Positions 46,039 through 56,055 of a stretch of DNA of 64,000 bases are shown one piece after another; the stretch's first letter is position 1; the number at the start of each line of letters is the position of its first letter. A program made the position numbers and the translations under genes. Source of the stretch: Plantactinospora sp. KBS50 (GTDB taxonomy: Bacteria; Actinomycetota; Actinomycetes; Mycobacteriales; Micromonosporaceae); assembly GCF_002285795.1 (NCBI RefSeq), contig NZ_CP022961.1:6476501-6540500 (forward strand), given 5' to 3'. The notes beneath the pieces were generated by a model. It was not told where the DNA came from and did not search any database. It worked only from the letters and a program-made list of their open reading frames with translations.

Positions 46039-46215
46039 TCAGGAGCCGGCGAGCGCCGTCACCGGGGGCATCCGGGCGGCGCGGATCGCCGGATACAGGC
46101 CGGCGACGACGCCGACCGGGAGCGGTACGAGCAGCCCGCCCAGCCAGCCGACCGAGGGGATCACGACCGGCCAGTCCTGCCCCACCGCGTACGCAGCGGC
46201 GGCGAGCGAGCCCAA
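46039..46215 (-). pseudogene. C-terminal remnant of an FtsX/MacB-type ABC permease
   Basis: The minus strand reads AVGQDWPVVIPSVGWLGG, then LLVPLPVGVVAGLYPAIRAARMPP and a stop at 46039. AGLYPAxRAAR is the C-terminal signature of FtsX-family permeases. The 5' part is missing where transposase sequence begins at about 46216-46232, showing the gene was cut by an IS630-type insertion and deletion. Confidence 0.8.
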
Positions 46216-46231
46216 ATGGCGGCTGCCGTAC

Positions 46232-46729
46232 TAAGACGTCCACCAGGCCAAAGTGTTCTCACACTGCGCGCCCAAGACCGGGATCGTCCCGTTCATGACC
46301 CTGGTCGAGCAGGTCATGACCCAAGAACCCTACGCCTCGGCGAAACGGGTGTTCTGGGTGGTCGACAACGGCTCCTCGCACCGCGGCCAGGCCGCGATCG
46401 ACCGCCTCGCGAAACGGTTCCCGAACGCGGTCATGATCCACACCCCGGTCCACGCCTCGTGGGTCAACCAGATCGAAATCTACTTCTCGATCGTCCAGCG
46501 CAAGGTCCTGACACCCAACGACTTCACCAGCCTTGACCAGGTCGAAGACCGACTCACCGCCTTCGAGCAGCGCTACAACGCAACCGCCCGGCCCTTCAGA
46601 TGGAAGTTCACCCCGGCCGACCTCGAGGACCTCATGGCCCGGATCGAGCGACACGAACAGAAAGAGCAGAACCTCCAACAACCTCCCGGCTGCGATCACC
46701 AGCCTGCCGCGTTAGCCCTGGCCGCATAA
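46232..46729 (+). mobile_element. IS630-family transposase, C-terminal fragment
   Basis: The DDE catalytic C-terminal half is present: VFWVVDNGSSHRG (second Asp) and HTPVHASWVNQIEIYFS (Glu), then ARPFRWKFTPADLEDLMARI. The first ~half, including the initial Asp, is absent; the frame enters at 46232 next to the FtsX remnant. It is not the same copy as the element at 49107. Confidence 0.85.
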
Positions 46730-46901
46730 CCCCGAAGTACTTCCGGCTCGGACCACTAAGCCGCGGCTGTCGGGATTTGAACCACGTTGCGCGCCGCGAG
46801 GTGAGTACCCGGCCTGAGTGTTTCCGCGGATGCCGTCTCTCGGCGCTTTCGTTAGCTTGCGAACCCAGGCCGATCGAGTCCAACCGAAGGTGGATGCTTC
46901 G

Positions 46902-48218
46902 ATGCAGATTCTCATACCCGCGATCGTCGTCGTCGCGGTCGTCACAATTAGCGGGATCGCTGTGCTGCAACAGCGGAATCGTGCATCGTCGCCAACGGCC
47001 ACCGTGGAGGCGTCCAAGCCGGAAAAGTTTCGCGTGGTCGCACTCGGCGCTCAGGAGACCGGCAAGACCGTGTTCCTCGCGAGTATGTTCCACACCCTGA
47101 GAACCGAATTGGATGACGGCAGCTTCCGGTTACGTACCGATCTGCCGGCCTCCGCTGAACTCAGCGGGATATATGAACGTCTGCGCGACCCGGCGGCAAC
47201 CTGGCCGCCCGGCACTCTTCCCGGCAATTCCCGATCCTTCGAGTTCACCTGCGTCGGCTCGTACGAGGGCCGGGAGTACCCCATCCTCACGTTCGAATAC
47301 CTTGACTACGCTGGCGAGATTCTCACCGGCGCACAAGTTCCGGCAGACGCCCCCAACCAGCATGGACGCAGCCAAGTCGACCTGGAGCAACGTGTGCAGA
47401 CCGCCCACGCGGTCTTCGGCATCGTCGACGGTCAGCGGGTGATCGAGTACCTGCGAGGCGAGCGTCGCGGCGTCGTCTACATCGAGAACCGCATTCTCCC
47501 GATGGTCGACATGATGCGGAGTGCGCTGTGCCCGGCTCACTTCATATTGACGAAGTGGGATCTCTTCGACGACGTCTATTCCGGCGTCGACGAGAACTGT
47601 CGGCTGCAGCAGGTGCGCGACGACGTACTGCTGAAACAACCAGCGATTCGCAACATGATCAACTTCCGCCGCGCGAACCAGCGCATCGTCCGCCTGCTAC
47701 CGGTGAGCGCGATCGGGCGGCATTTCGCGACGATCGACGAAACCGGAGAGATGCGCAAGCGCGCCGACGGTGAGCTCCGGCCGGTCAATGTCGAGATGCC
47801 GCTCTGCGCGGTCATACCCGACCTGTACGTGCAGATCGAGTCGCGGCTCGCCCGGGAGACCGAGGAGCAGATCCGAGCACAGGCCCGCCGCCTCTCGCAT
47901 CTCTCCATCGCCGAGACGGCGTCCGCGGTCGGTAAGTTCCTGGCCCGCCCGGCGGGGATGGTGGTGCGGTCGGCGGCCGAACTCGCGATCGGCCGGAACG
48001 CGTTCAGCTCCGGCGTCGCCGACATGTTCGTCGAGTGGGTTGGAAGACCGTTCGATCGCCGGATGGAGCGGGTGGACGCGATCGTCACGGACGCCCAGGC
48101 CGGGGCCGCAGAGGCGCGGCTCGCCCGTAGCCTCGTGCTGGACGAGTTCCGCGACAAGATGACAGCCCTGAAGGCGACCCTTCCCGCGTCCAATCTGACC
48201 GCCCGGAACCTGCGTTGA
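46902..48218 (+). CDS. Membrane-anchored TRAFAC-type GTPase (double-GTPase-like family)
   Basis: 438 aa. An N-terminal membrane helix (residues 3-22, ILIPAIVVVAVVTISGIAVL) is followed by a GTPase domain: Walker A GAQETGKT (49-56), DYAG (135-138) as the Walker B/switch region, and TKWD (217-220) as the guanine-specificity motif. The C-terminal ~180 residues are helical and unassigned. Similar TRAFAC/DO-GTPases occur in prokaryotic conflict systems. ATG at 46902 with AAGGTGG 8 bp upstream. The partner at 48215 overlaps its stop. Confidence 0.72.
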   Translation: MQILIPAIVVVAVVTISGIAVLQQRNRASSPTATVEASKPEKFRVVALGAQETGKTVFLASMFHTLRTELDDGSFRLRTDLPASAELSGIYERLRDPAATWPPGTLPGNSRSFEFTCVGSYEGREYPILTFEYLDYAGEILTGAQVPADAPNQHGRSQVDLEQRVQTAHAVFGIVDGQRVIEYLRGERRGVVYIENRILPMVDMMRSALCPAHFILTKWDLFDDVYSGVDENCRLQQVRDDVLLKQPAIRNMINFRRANQRIVRLLPVSAIGRHFATIDETGEMRKRADGELRPVNVEMPLCAVIPDLYVQIESRLARETEEQIRAQARRLSHLSIAETASAVGKFLARPAGMVVRSAAELAIGRNAFSSGVADMFVEWVGRPFDRRMERVDAIVTDAQAGAAEARLARSLVLDEFRDKMTALKATLPASNLTARNLR

Positions 48219-49051
48219 CCGGACAGGAGCTCGGGCGGGGATGGCCGTTTCTGATCGGACGTGGGCGAGAACTCGGTTACCGGCTGTTGATGGCGCCCGA
48301 TTTCTTGGTGCGGAGCGGCGAGAGCGACGCGCTCTTCGGCCTCGTCCGCGGTGAGGACGAGACCCTCCGGCCGCAGGTCGCCGTGCTCGACGAGCCGCAG
48401 AGCGGCGCGCTGTGCGCGGTGTTCCATGTCCGGGGCGTGTGGCGCGCGGATCTGGACGACGACGCTCCCGGCGACGCGCCCGCGCTGGACGGATCGGGAC
48501 GACCGCTCATCCTGGTGTTCGGGTTCGTCGGCCGGGGCTCAGCCGTTACCGATCTGGACGAACGCGACCTCGACCTCGCGTGGGAGTCGGCGAGGGCGGT
48601 CTATCGTCGGTTTCACCGGGACGAGCTGGCGTTCGCGGGCGTCTCGGCCACGCCGTTCCCGCTGCGGTCGACGATCACGCCGCACGCGCCCGGATCCGTA
48701 GCCGCCCGATCGGTCGCAGCCGAGCCCCCGCGCACGACCGGCCGTCGGTCCCGCGCACTGACCTCCGCGGCATTCGGCGCCCTCGTCATGCTCCTCGTCC
48801 TGTCCGGAGTCACCGCCGGAGTCATCGCCGCCCGGCGCGGACAGCGCGTTGTGGTACCCGCCCTCACTGGTCGGACGCTCAGCGAAGCGCAAGCCCACCT
48901 CCGCGACGCCGACCTCGAGTCTAAGCTGATCCGACGATCCGACTGCTCCGACGATCTCGTACACGACCAAAATCCGGCGAACGGCGCCCGGGTCGACCCG
49001 CACAGCACGGTCACACTGACGGTGTGCGCACCGACGGCCAGCGGCCGCTGA
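48215..49051 (+). CDS. Partner protein with TM helix and C-terminal PASTA domain
   Basis: 278 aa. Residues ~1-140 form an unrecognised domain (LIGRGRELGYRLLMAPDFLV). A membrane helix (AFGALVMLLVLSGVTAGVIAA, ~190-210) is followed by one PASTA domain (VVVPALTGRTLSEAQAHL and DQNPANGARVDPHSTVTLTV). PASTA units bind peptidoglycan fragments or beta-lactams, so the C-terminus would be outside and the N-terminal domain in the cytoplasm. TTG start overlaps the GTPase stop (TTGA at 48215-48218), implying strict coupling. Confidence 0.7.
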   Translation: MTGQELGRGWPFLIGRGRELGYRLLMAPDFLVRSGESDALFGLVRGEDETLRPQVAVLDEPQSGALCAVFHVRGVWRADLDDDAPGDAPALDGSGRPLILVFGFVGRGSAVTDLDERDLDLAWESARAVYRRFHRDELAFAGVSATPFPLRSTITPHAPGSVAARSVAAEPPRTTGRRSRALTSAAFGALVMLLVLSGVTAGVIAARRGQRVVVPALTGRTLSEAQAHLRDADLESKLIRRSDCSDDLVHDQNPANGARVDPHSTVTLTVCAPTASGR

Positions 49052-49106
49052 CCTGACCGCACGGTGGTCGCGGCGAGCCGCGACCACCGTCCCGAGCGGC
49101 GCGCTA

Positions 49107-49136
49107 GTGCTGCACCGCATTAGTTCGTCGGGGGTG
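49107..49136 (+). repeat. Left terminal inverted repeat of IS630-type element
   Basis: Begins GTGCTGCACCGC and ends GGGGGTG. It matches the reverse complement of 50601-50630 except at position 49119 (A instead of G). The transposase stop codon (TAA on the minus strand, 49120-49122) lies inside it. Confidence 0.92.
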
Positions 49137-50150
49137 ATGCGGCCTTGGGCAGGGTTCCGTCGTAGGTCCATCGATAGGGTTTCGCGGTGGTGTTCTTCTT
49201 GATCACATAGCTTTCGATCTTCTCGATGAGGTCGTCGCGTGAGCTGAAGTCGCCATGGCGTACGACCCGGCGGGTCAGCGCGGATAAGTACAGCTCGATC
49301 TGGTTGAGCCAGGAGGCGTGGACCGGGGTCCGGTGCACGTGCCAGCGGGATGGGCTGCCAGCCAGGCCCGGGTGGCTTTCGCGACGTGTGAGGACCCGTT
49401 GTCCAGCACAACGTGAATCTGTTTGGCCGGGTCGATGACGGTGTCGAGCATGGTCACGAACCATTGGAGGTCACCGAGTCGTTGCGCCCGATCGGCTCGG
49501 TGATCACCTGGCCGGTCTGGACGTCAAGGGCCGCGACGATCGATACGGTGCCGTGCCGGACGTAGTCGAACTCCTGACGGGCCGGCCTGCCCGGCCGGGC
49601 GAGGCGGCCGGGATGCTTGCGGGAGCGGGCGGCGATCGCGGTCTTCTCATCGATGGACAGGGTTGAGATAGAGGTCGCAGATGCCGGCGGTCCGGGTCCA
49701 GAACACCGGGTCGTCCTTGCGGGTGAGCCAGCCACGGACCCGGTAGGGCCGCAGATCGCAGTCGGCCAGGATCCGCCCGACCTGGGACGGTGAGATCCCG
49801 GTGCCGGTCATATGCTCAGCGATCAGCCGATGCGACCAGGTCGACTCCGGGCCCGGTGGCGCCGACGTCGCGATCGCGACCGCCTGGACACGAACCTCGG
49901 GACCATGCCGGCGGGGCCGCCCGGACCGTTTCGCGTCGCTCAGCCCGGCCAGCCCACCGACGGCGAACCGGGACCGCCACTTACGGACCGTGTCGACACC
50001 GACGTCCAGGCCGGCGGCGATCTGGGCGTTCGGTGTCCCGGCAGCGGCCGCCAGGACGATCTTCGCCCGTAACACCGCCCGGGCCTGGGCACGCCCTGAC
50101 CGGGCGGTCCGGGACAGCCGCTGCCGGGTCTGCTCGTCCAACGTGACCAT
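49120..50150 (-). pseudogene. IS630-family transposase, three frameshifts
   Basis: Read from the ATG at 50150 (MVTLDEQTRQRLSRTARSG, N-terminal HTH with VGVDTVRKWRSRF). The frame is lost after GICDLYLN, resumes with LSIDEKTAIAARSRKHPG (first catalytic Asp), then HVVLDNGSSHVAKATRAW (second Asp), then HRTPVHASWLNQIELYLS (Glu), and ends LPKAASPPTN. All three DDE residues are present but in several reading frames, so no active enzyme is made unless recoding occurs at each shift. Confidence 0.85.
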
Positions 50151-50263
50151 GACCGCTGCCGTCTTCACCACGAACCCCGTACCTGTCCCGAAAGCCGACC
50201 CGACCGTGGAAAGATCATCGCCGATCATGGTGTGACAGCGGCGGGCACGGCAGCATGGAGCCC

Positions 50264-50617
50264 ATGGCCCGCCGGAACCCGCCCGAGTCGATGCAGCATC
50301 ACCTGCGGCAACGCCTCAACGAGTACGCCCACGATCGCTGGCCGCAACTGGACAGCGTGCAGATCCGCTACCGGGCCGGGTTCGCCTACCTCGACGGTGT
50401 CCTGCCCGGCGGACAGATCCAGCCGCTATGCCGGCTGCGGTTCGCCGGCGTCCTGCACACCTGGGGCTTCGCGATCTACCTCGCCAGCCGCGACGGCTAC
50501 CAGGACAACATCCTGCCTTCCGGACTACCGGCAGGCAGCCCGGAAGAAGCCCTCGACTGCGCCTGCGGCCTCTACCTCAACGACCCGACCGCCTGGCTCA
50601 CACCCCCGACGAACTAA
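50264..50617 (+). CDS. IS630-associated passenger protein, unknown function
   Basis: 117 aa (ATG at 50264; ATG at 50255 adds three residues). It starts MARRNPPESMQHHLRQRLNE. The folded core has VQIRYRAGFAYLDGVLPGG and FAGVLHTWGFAIYLASRDGY, and the tail DCACGLYLNDPTAWL. Its stop codon TAA is inside the right terminal repeat, giving the ending PPTN, like the transposase. I recognise no catalytic motif. It is divergently transcribed from the transposase and uninterrupted, suggesting recent selection or youth of the element. Confidence 0.72.
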   Translation: MARRNPPESMQHHLRQRLNEYAHDRWPQLDSVQIRYRAGFAYLDGVLPGGQIQPLCRLRFAGVLHTWGFAIYLASRDGYQDNILPSGLPAGSPEEALDCACGLYLNDPTAWLTPPTN

Positions 50618-50630
50618 CGCGGTGCAGCAC
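50601..50630 (-). repeat. Right terminal inverted repeat of IS630-type element
   Basis: Thirty bases, the reverse complement of the left repeat with one mismatch. The passenger stop (50615-50617) lies inside it. The base after the repeat starts the TA target sequence. Confidence 0.92.
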
Positions 50631-51262
50631 TAGCCGTTCTGCGTGTCGCGGCGCCGCAGCAGGCCGATGCCGAGCGTCATCAGCGCGAGGGAGGTCAGCC
50701 ACGGCGGAACCGCGCGGCTGAGGAGGTCCAGCACGAGCACGACGAGGACGAGCGCTGCAACCGCGAGCCCGGTCCGGCGGAGGACGCGCGTGCGCCACAG
50801 CACGACCCCGACGAGGACGATTCCGAGCATGAGCGACCAGGTGCTTGCGTAGCTCGCGACCAGAGATGCCGAGTAGGCGGAACTGTCGCCGAGAACGCCG
50901 TCCCGGAAGCCGGCGGCGACGGCGCGCAGCACGAACACGGCAATGCCGGCGACCGCTGACGCGACGGCGAGGTCCTCGGGCGATCAGGATCGTCCGGCCG
51001 GCCCGGAGCCGGCCGGCGAGCAGGAACAGCGCGGCGGCACAGTACACGCTCGCCACCGCGAAGAGCCCCCATTGGGCGATCCACGCGAAGCGGATCGCCT
51101 CCATCTGTCCCGGCGTCAGATCGGCAGCGCGGTCTACCCCGGAACCGGACATGATGCTGACGACCACCGCGACCCACGCGACGGCCGGTACGGGCGCGAG
51201 AGCGGGGGGCCAGCGGACTCTCGAGGTTCGGTACCGACACGAGCAGTTTCTGAGCTGGTCAT
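50630..51262 (-). pseudogene. Hydrophobic membrane protein, two frameshifts
   Basis: ATG at 51262 starts MTSSETARVG and overlaps the amidohydrolase stop (ATGA). The reading frame then shifts at a C-rich run (about 51207) to LAPVPAVAWVAVVVSIMSGS with IAQWGLFAVASVYCAAALF. It shifts again near 50985 to LAVASAVAGIAVFVLRAVAAG and three more helices, ending RRRDTQNG. Both shifts are single missing bases next to C/G runs. The stop TAG uses the last IS base and the TA target bases, so the IS inserted at or next to the stop codon. Function unknown. Confidence 0.6.
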
Positions 51263-52494
51263 GGTGTGATCCGTTCAGGCTGGTGAGCGGGGTTGAGTCG
51301 ACGGCCGCGGAGGAAGACGGCGCGGATACGATGAAGGGCGCCGAGGTCTTCGAGCGGGTTACCGTCGACGGCGAGAACGTCGGCGTCGAAGCCCGCAGCC
51401 AACCGACCCTTCCGGTGCGCCAGGCCACAGACCTCAGCGGCGCGCACGGTCACCGTGCTCAGTGCGACCGTCGGCGACATGCCCATCCCGACCAGGTCGG
51501 CGACCGCGTACCGGGCGACGTCGTGCGGCTTGATCGGTCCGATGCCCGCATCCGTTCCCGCCACGATCGGCGCTCCGGCTTCGTGGAGGCGGCGGAGGTT
51601 GTCTCGGAGCGCCGGCAGATGCCGCGCGATGTGGGGCGGCGGTGTCATGCCGGGAATCGGCCGGACGCCGATCGTCGCGCCGATGATGATGCGCCGCCGT
51701 GCCAGCACACCGATGAGCTCGTCGGTGGCGTGCGGCCCGTCCGGCGTGAGGAACGACGCGTGCTCGATGCCGTCCACGCCGCTGTCGGCGGCGAGGGCGA
51801 TCTCGGCGGGACCATGGGCGTGGGCTGTCACCGGCAGTCCGTGGCGGTGGGCCTCGGTGACGATGGCACCGAGCTCCCCGGCGCTGAACTGCGCGCGGGT
51901 CGGATCACTCCCAGGTGTCAAGTAGCCTCCGCCGGCCATCACCTTGATGACGTCGACCCCGCGCTCGGCGTGCGCCCGGACCGCCTCGATCACCGCCGGT
52001 ATTCCCCGCACTGCGCCACCGAGGTCGGCGCAGTGCCCGCCGGGGCTGGTCATCGGTGGACCGGCCGCGAGGATCGTCGGCATTTCGTCACCGCCCGGAC
52101 GCTCGCGCAGGGTCAGTGCGAGGTAACCGAGCGCGCCCAGGTCCCGCACCGTCGTGACGCCACCCGCAGCGGCGATTCTGGCCGCGGTGGTCATCGCGTC
52201 CAGCGCGGCGTCGTGGTCGCGGGCGGCGAGGGAGCCCAGTGGGTCCGGGCCGGCGTCGAAGGCGAGATGGACGTGGGTGTCTATCAGGCCGGGCAGCAGT
52301 GTGGTCCCGCCCAGGTCGACGACGTCGGCGCCGGGCGGTAGCTCGTCGGCGTCGACGACCGCGGCAACCGTGCCGCCGTCGATCAGGAGCGCGGGCCGCA
52401 CTAGGCTGAGTATTGACGTCCCGTCGAAGATCCGGTCCGCGCGGACGGCGGTGAGGCGTGGTCGGTCAGAGAGGTGTATCCGATCGGTTGTCAT
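51259..52494 (-). CDS. Amidohydrolase-family protein (prolidase/imidazolonepropionase-like)
   Basis: 411 aa. Metal ligands: LIDTHVHLAFD (HxH), the Lys in VIKVMAGGGY, His in TAHAHGP and HASF, and Asp in IVAGTDAGIGP. An N- and C-terminal composite beta domain closes with GRLAAGFDADVLAVDGNP. Substrates in this group include dipeptides and cyclic amides; a specific one cannot be assigned. Start taken at ATG 52494; a GTG at 52542 directly after the LuxR-LAL stop is possible. It appears cotranscribed with the LAL regulator and membrane protein. Confidence 0.83.
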   Translation of the reverse strand: MTTDRIHLSDRPRLTAVRADRIFDGTSILSLVRPALLIDGGTVAAVVDADELPPGADVVDLGGTTLLPGLIDTHVHLAFDAGPDPLGSLAARDHDAALDAMTTAARIAAAGGVTTVRDLGALGYLALTLRERPGGDEMPTILAAGPPMTSPGGHCADLGGAVRGIPAVIEAVRAHAERGVDVIKVMAGGGYLTPGSDPTRAQFSAGELGAIVTEAHRHGLPVTAHAHGPAEIALAADSGVDGIEHASFLTPDGPHATDELIGVLARRRIIIGATIGVRPIPGMTPPPHIARHLPALRDNLRRLHEAGAPIVAGTDAGIGPIKPHDVARYAVADLVGMGMSPTVALSTVTVRAAEVCGLAHRKGRLAAGFDADVLAVDGNPLEDLGALHRIRAVFLRGRRLNPAHQPERITP

Positions 52495-52542
52495 GCCGTT
52501 CAGGCTGTCCCGGCGGCCACCCCGGTTCATCCGGGCAATCAC

Positions 52543-55356
52543 TCACCTGCGGTACTCATCCCGGCTCGCCGCCCAAGTCGCGATCTGCGTCCGCGTGCGG
52601 AAGCCGAGTTTCGTCAGCACGTGCTGCACGTGGTTCTCCGCCGTTCGCTCGGCGATGCCGAGCACCGCAGCGATGTCCCGGTTGGTCAGCCCCTGCCGCA
52701 CCAGCCGGGCGACCTCGTTCTCCCGTGCGGTGAGCGGCCCGGCCGGCCGCCTCCCTCCCGCATCCAGCATTATTCGGACTTTATGCAGCAGCGGTGCCAT
52801 CCCGAGGCGCTCCGCCGTCGAGGCAGCGACGGTGGCCAGCGCGATGGCTTCCTCGCGGTCTCCGGAGCGCTGCCGTGCGGTCAACGCGCGGGCCAGTTCG
52901 TAGCGAGCCAACGCGGTGAACGGTTCGAGGCCGGTCTCGTCGTTGACGCGAGCGGCGGTCCGCAGGTGCCGGACGGCGTCCTCGGTGCGCCCCAGCGCGG
53001 CCGCCGCGACGCCGAGCGGCAGCCGGACCGATCCGTGGATCGCCACCGATCCGGCGCCACCGCAGATCATCAGGTCGGCGTGCGGGAGAAGTAGGGCGTA
53101 GGCTTCCTGGATCGCGGGACGATCGCCGAAGAACGCGGCGATCTCGGCCAGGCCGGCGACGTAGCTCAGCCGGGCGAACGACGGCACCGTGAGCGGCCGG
53201 GGCAGCCCCCGATAGATGGCGTGGGCGTCCTCGACGCGCCCTAGCGCCAGGTACCAGAAGGCGACCGTCCCGTGGAGAGCGGTGACATCGGGCCAGTCCG
53301 TCAACGCCCGGCCGACGGGCAGCGACGGCTCCCCGGTTAGCGACGCCGTGAGCGTCAGCATCGCGAGCAGCGCGTAGACACCGCCGTCGTGGCCGGCACG
53401 CTCAGCTAGCCGGATGGCGGTGACCGCGTCGGCCTGTGCCGCTGCGAACCGTCCCCGGCCGTAGTCGAGCGCTGCTCGGCTCCGGGCGAGATGCCAGACG
53501 ACGATCGGGTTCCGCAGCCGCTCGCTGAGCTGCTCGATAGCCATGAGTTCTCGGTCGGCGTCGACGATCCTGCCGAGTTGCGCGTACGCGTCGAACCGCC
53601 AGAGGCACCCCCAGAACCGCGCGTCGTCGTCGCCGGTGCGGCGCCCCAGTTCGAACATCCGGGAGCCGATCTCGACGCGGTCCGGCGCGCCTTCCGGCCC
53701 TGCGCACGCCACCTGCCGCGCGCGCAGCGCGGCAGCGATCGCCTGCGGATCGGCGACGCGCTCCGCCATCGCGAGTGCCGCACGCGAGAGCTCGTCGGTG
53801 CGCGGCGAACTCTGCATCTCCGAGACGACGTCATCAACCGCGAGCTGGGCGAGCACGCGAGCACGCAACGGCGAGTCGCGGTCCGGTAGCAGCGCCAGCG
53901 CCTCCTCCGCCAGTGCTTTTCCGCGCTTCGCCCAGACCACGTCGGTGTAGCCGCCGACCGCGATCGCCACCCGGCCGAGAGCCTCCGCGTCTCCGCTCTC
54001 GCGGGCCAGCTCAGCGCAGCGCAGCAGGCCGCTTGTCGCCGCGGCGACGTCGTAGGCCCGCAGGTGGGAAACGGCCAACCCGTACTGGAGGCGGTACCGA
54101 TCCCCGACCGGGGCCGACGTCCGGTCAGCGACCTCCAGCGCCCGCCCGTACCAGTCCGCGGCGTCTTCCCACGCCAGCTGGTCTCTGGCCTGATCAGCCG
54201 CCCGCTCGGCCCAGGTCAGCGCCAGCGCCGGGTGCCCGTGCGGCAGCGCGGCCAGCGCGTGCCCGGCGATCTCCGCCGACCGCAGCTCGGAATCGCCCAC
54301 TCCCGCTAGATAGCCAGCTGCCCGACGATGCAATTCCAGCCGGGACACCGTCGGCAGGTCGAGCCGCACCACCTCGCGAATGAGATCGTGACCGAACCGG
54401 TGTCCGTCGGCGACCAGCAGGCCCGCACCCACGGCATCGTCCACGGAGGTAAAGACGTCGGCCAGCGGCTGACCCGTCAAGTCGGCCACCGCCTCCGGAT
54501 CCGACGCGTCGCCGAGCACACAAACGGCACCCAGAACGTCGCGGGTCCGGACGTCGATCCGGGCTAGCCGGTCACGTACCACATCGAGCACTCCGTCCGG
54601 GAGGGCGGACTCCGGATCGCCCCCGGCGTCGGCGAGAAGCCTGCCCAGCTCGCCCACGAAGAAGGGATTGCCGAGCGTCCGCCTACTTACCGCCGAAGAG
54701 ATCCGTGGATCGACGTCCGCGCCGGTCAGCGCGGCCAGCGCGGCGGCGACCTCGGTCTCGCTGAGCCCCACCAGGCGGACGCGGGCCAGCGCGGAGCTGC
54801 GGGCGAGTGCCGCGAGAGTCCGACGCAGCGGTTCCCGTCCGACGGTCTCGGTGTCGCGGTAGGTGGCCAGTACGACGACCGGCGCCTGCTCGTCGCCGAG
54901 CCGATCGGCGAAATAGCTCAGCAGTTGCATAGAGGTGGGGTCGGCCCACTGGAGGTCGTCGAGCGTGATGACGAGGCCGTCACCGGCCGCACCCAGGAGC
55001 GCACCCGTGACGGCTTCGAACGCCTGGAATCGGTCGGCACCCGCAACGGGTTGGAACGGCGCACCCAATGTGCGCAGCACCTGGCGGAACATCCAGTACG
55101 GCGGCGTCCCGGTATCTTCTGCCGCGCGTGCCCGGACACAGCGGACACCACGCCGCCGCACCGGCGCCAGCGCCTCCTGCACGAGCCGGCTCTTGCCGAT
55201 ACCAGGCTCGCCGACCACCAGCACGATCTGCGGCGCGCCGCCGAGCGCAGCGGCGATCCGCGCCTCGACCAGTGCCAACTCCGAACGCCTGCCGACGAAC
55301 GACTCCGCCCCACCACCCACGCCCCTATCGTCGCCGACCTGGGCGGCACCGCTCAA
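52543..55356 (-). CDS. LuxR-family large ATP-binding (LAL) regulator
   Basis: 937 aa. N-terminal AAA_16 ATPase with [15 protein letters not shown], Walker [16 protein letters not shown] and Walker [14 protein letters not shown] long helical/TPR-like middle region follows. The C-terminal LuxR HTH reads [20 protein letters not shown] and [18 protein letters not shown] at 55356 is the longest start; GTG at 55320 is an equally credible one. It reads into the amidohydrolase, which is the likely target operon. Confidence 0.88.
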   Translation of the reverse strand: MSGAAQVGDDRGVGGGAESFVGRRSELALVEARIAAALGGAPQIVLVVGEPGIGKSRLVQEALAPVRRRGVRCVRARAAEDTGTPPYWMFRQVLRTLGAPFQPVAGADRFQAFEAVTGALLGAAGDGLVITLDDLQWADPTSMQLLSYFADRLGDEQAPVVVLATYRDTETVGREPLRRTLAALARSSALARVRLVGLSETEVAAALAALTGADVDPRISSAVSRRTLGNPFFVGELGRLLADAGGDPESALPDGVLDVVRDRLARIDVRTRDVLGAVCVLGDASDPEAVADLTGQPLADVFTSVDDAVGAGLLVADGHRFGHDLIREVVRLDLPTVSRLELHRRAAGYLAGVGDSELRSAEIAGHALAALPHGHPALALTWAERAADQARDQLAWEDAADWYGRALEVADRTSAPVGDRYRLQYGLAVSHLRAYDVAAATSGLLRCAELARESGDAEALGRVAIAVGGYTDVVWAKRGKALAEEALALLPDRDSPLRARVLAQLAVDDVVSEMQSSPRTDELSRAALAMAERVADPQAIAAALRARQVACAGPEGAPDRVEIGSRMFELGRRTGDDDARFWGCLWRFDAYAQLGRIVDADRELMAIEQLSERLRNPIVVWHLARSRAALDYGRGRFAAAQADAVTAIRLAERAGHDGGVYALLAMLTLTASLTGEPSLPVGRALTDWPDVTALHGTVAFWYLALGRVEDAHAIYRGLPRPLTVPSFARLSYVAGLAEIAAFFGDRPAIQEAYALLLPHADLMICGGAGSVAIHGSVRLPLGVAAAALGRTEDAVRHLRTAARVNDETGLEPFTALARYELARALTARQRSGDREEAIALATVAASTAERLGMAPLLHKVRIMLDAGGRRPAGPLTARENEVARLVRQGLTNRDIAAVLGIAERTAENHVQHVLTKLGFRTRTQIATWAASRDEYRR

Positions 55357-56055
55357 CCGTCATCGTGCATTCCAGCACGAGGGAGGAGCGCCGGCAGCCG
55401 GTGTCTTTCGCGCTGCGCGGGCGGCATGCTATTCGGCCATCCCGTCAAGTCGAGCATGCCGTTGGCTTCGCCCATCTACGCCGCGGGCCGCGACACTCCC
55501 TCGGCGTCGATCGCAAGGCTCCACGCGGCGGCGGGGATGAACGGGATGACCGCGCCCGTCGGAACACCGATGGCTGCTCTCGAAGCCCTTTTGGACGGCG
55601 TTACAGGCTGCTCCGGGAAGGGATCGAGCGGGTGCTTGCCACCATCGGGACCGGCAGGGGTGGAGAAGACTGACGCGGCACTGACCGGACCGGCGTTCGG
55701 TTCGATGCCCGGGATCGACCCGGTTGACCGTGGTGTCCGCCATCATGCTGTCACCGGATCCGCTATGGTGGAGCGGTTGAGGCGGAAGGTGGGCATCGAT
55801 GGGCAGCACCGCGCGGAACATGCCGTGCCCCACGCTCGTCGTGCCGTCCGGCCCGCCAGCGCCTCGACCTACTCCGCCGGCGTCCCGCTGAGAGACGAGT
55901 TCCGTCTTCGTCGGGTGTTCCCGCCGGCACCTCTTCAGGCCGTCCCAGGCCCCGGTGCGCCTGTGCCCGCGCCCCCGCGGCTCTCCAGCTCGTACCTCCG
56001 TGACAACTCACGGCGTGATCCGAGAAGCGTTCCGAGAATGTGAGAACAGTTCCCG
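55357..56055. other. Intergenic region, no convincing gene
   Basis: About 700 bp with open frames on both strands, none with family motifs or a placed ribosome site. Near the 3' end lies a short hairpin CCGTGA-CAAC-TCACGG (55998-56013), about 40 bp upstream of the prolyl-tRNA synthetase start. No T-box consensus (specifier stem, TGGN box) is visible. It may contain remnants of degraded genes. Confidence 0.4.

Larger units (their letters stand above)
49107..50630. mobile_element. Complete IS630-type insertion sequence with passenger gene
   Basis: 1,524 bp bounded by 30-bp terminal inverted repeats (one mismatch) and flanked on both sides by TA, the usual IS630 target duplication. It carries a frameshifted transposase on the minus strand and an intact passenger gene on the plus strand. 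Both genes run outward from the middle and end inside the inverted repeats. Confidence 0.9.

Noticed and set aside
55357-56043. Open frames in the gap before proS
   Set aside because: None has a ribosome site or recognisable motif; both strands are open simply because of base composition.
55900-56055. T-box riboswitch before proS
   Set aside because: A short hairpin is present, but no T-box sequence, specifier loop or antiterminator could be seen.
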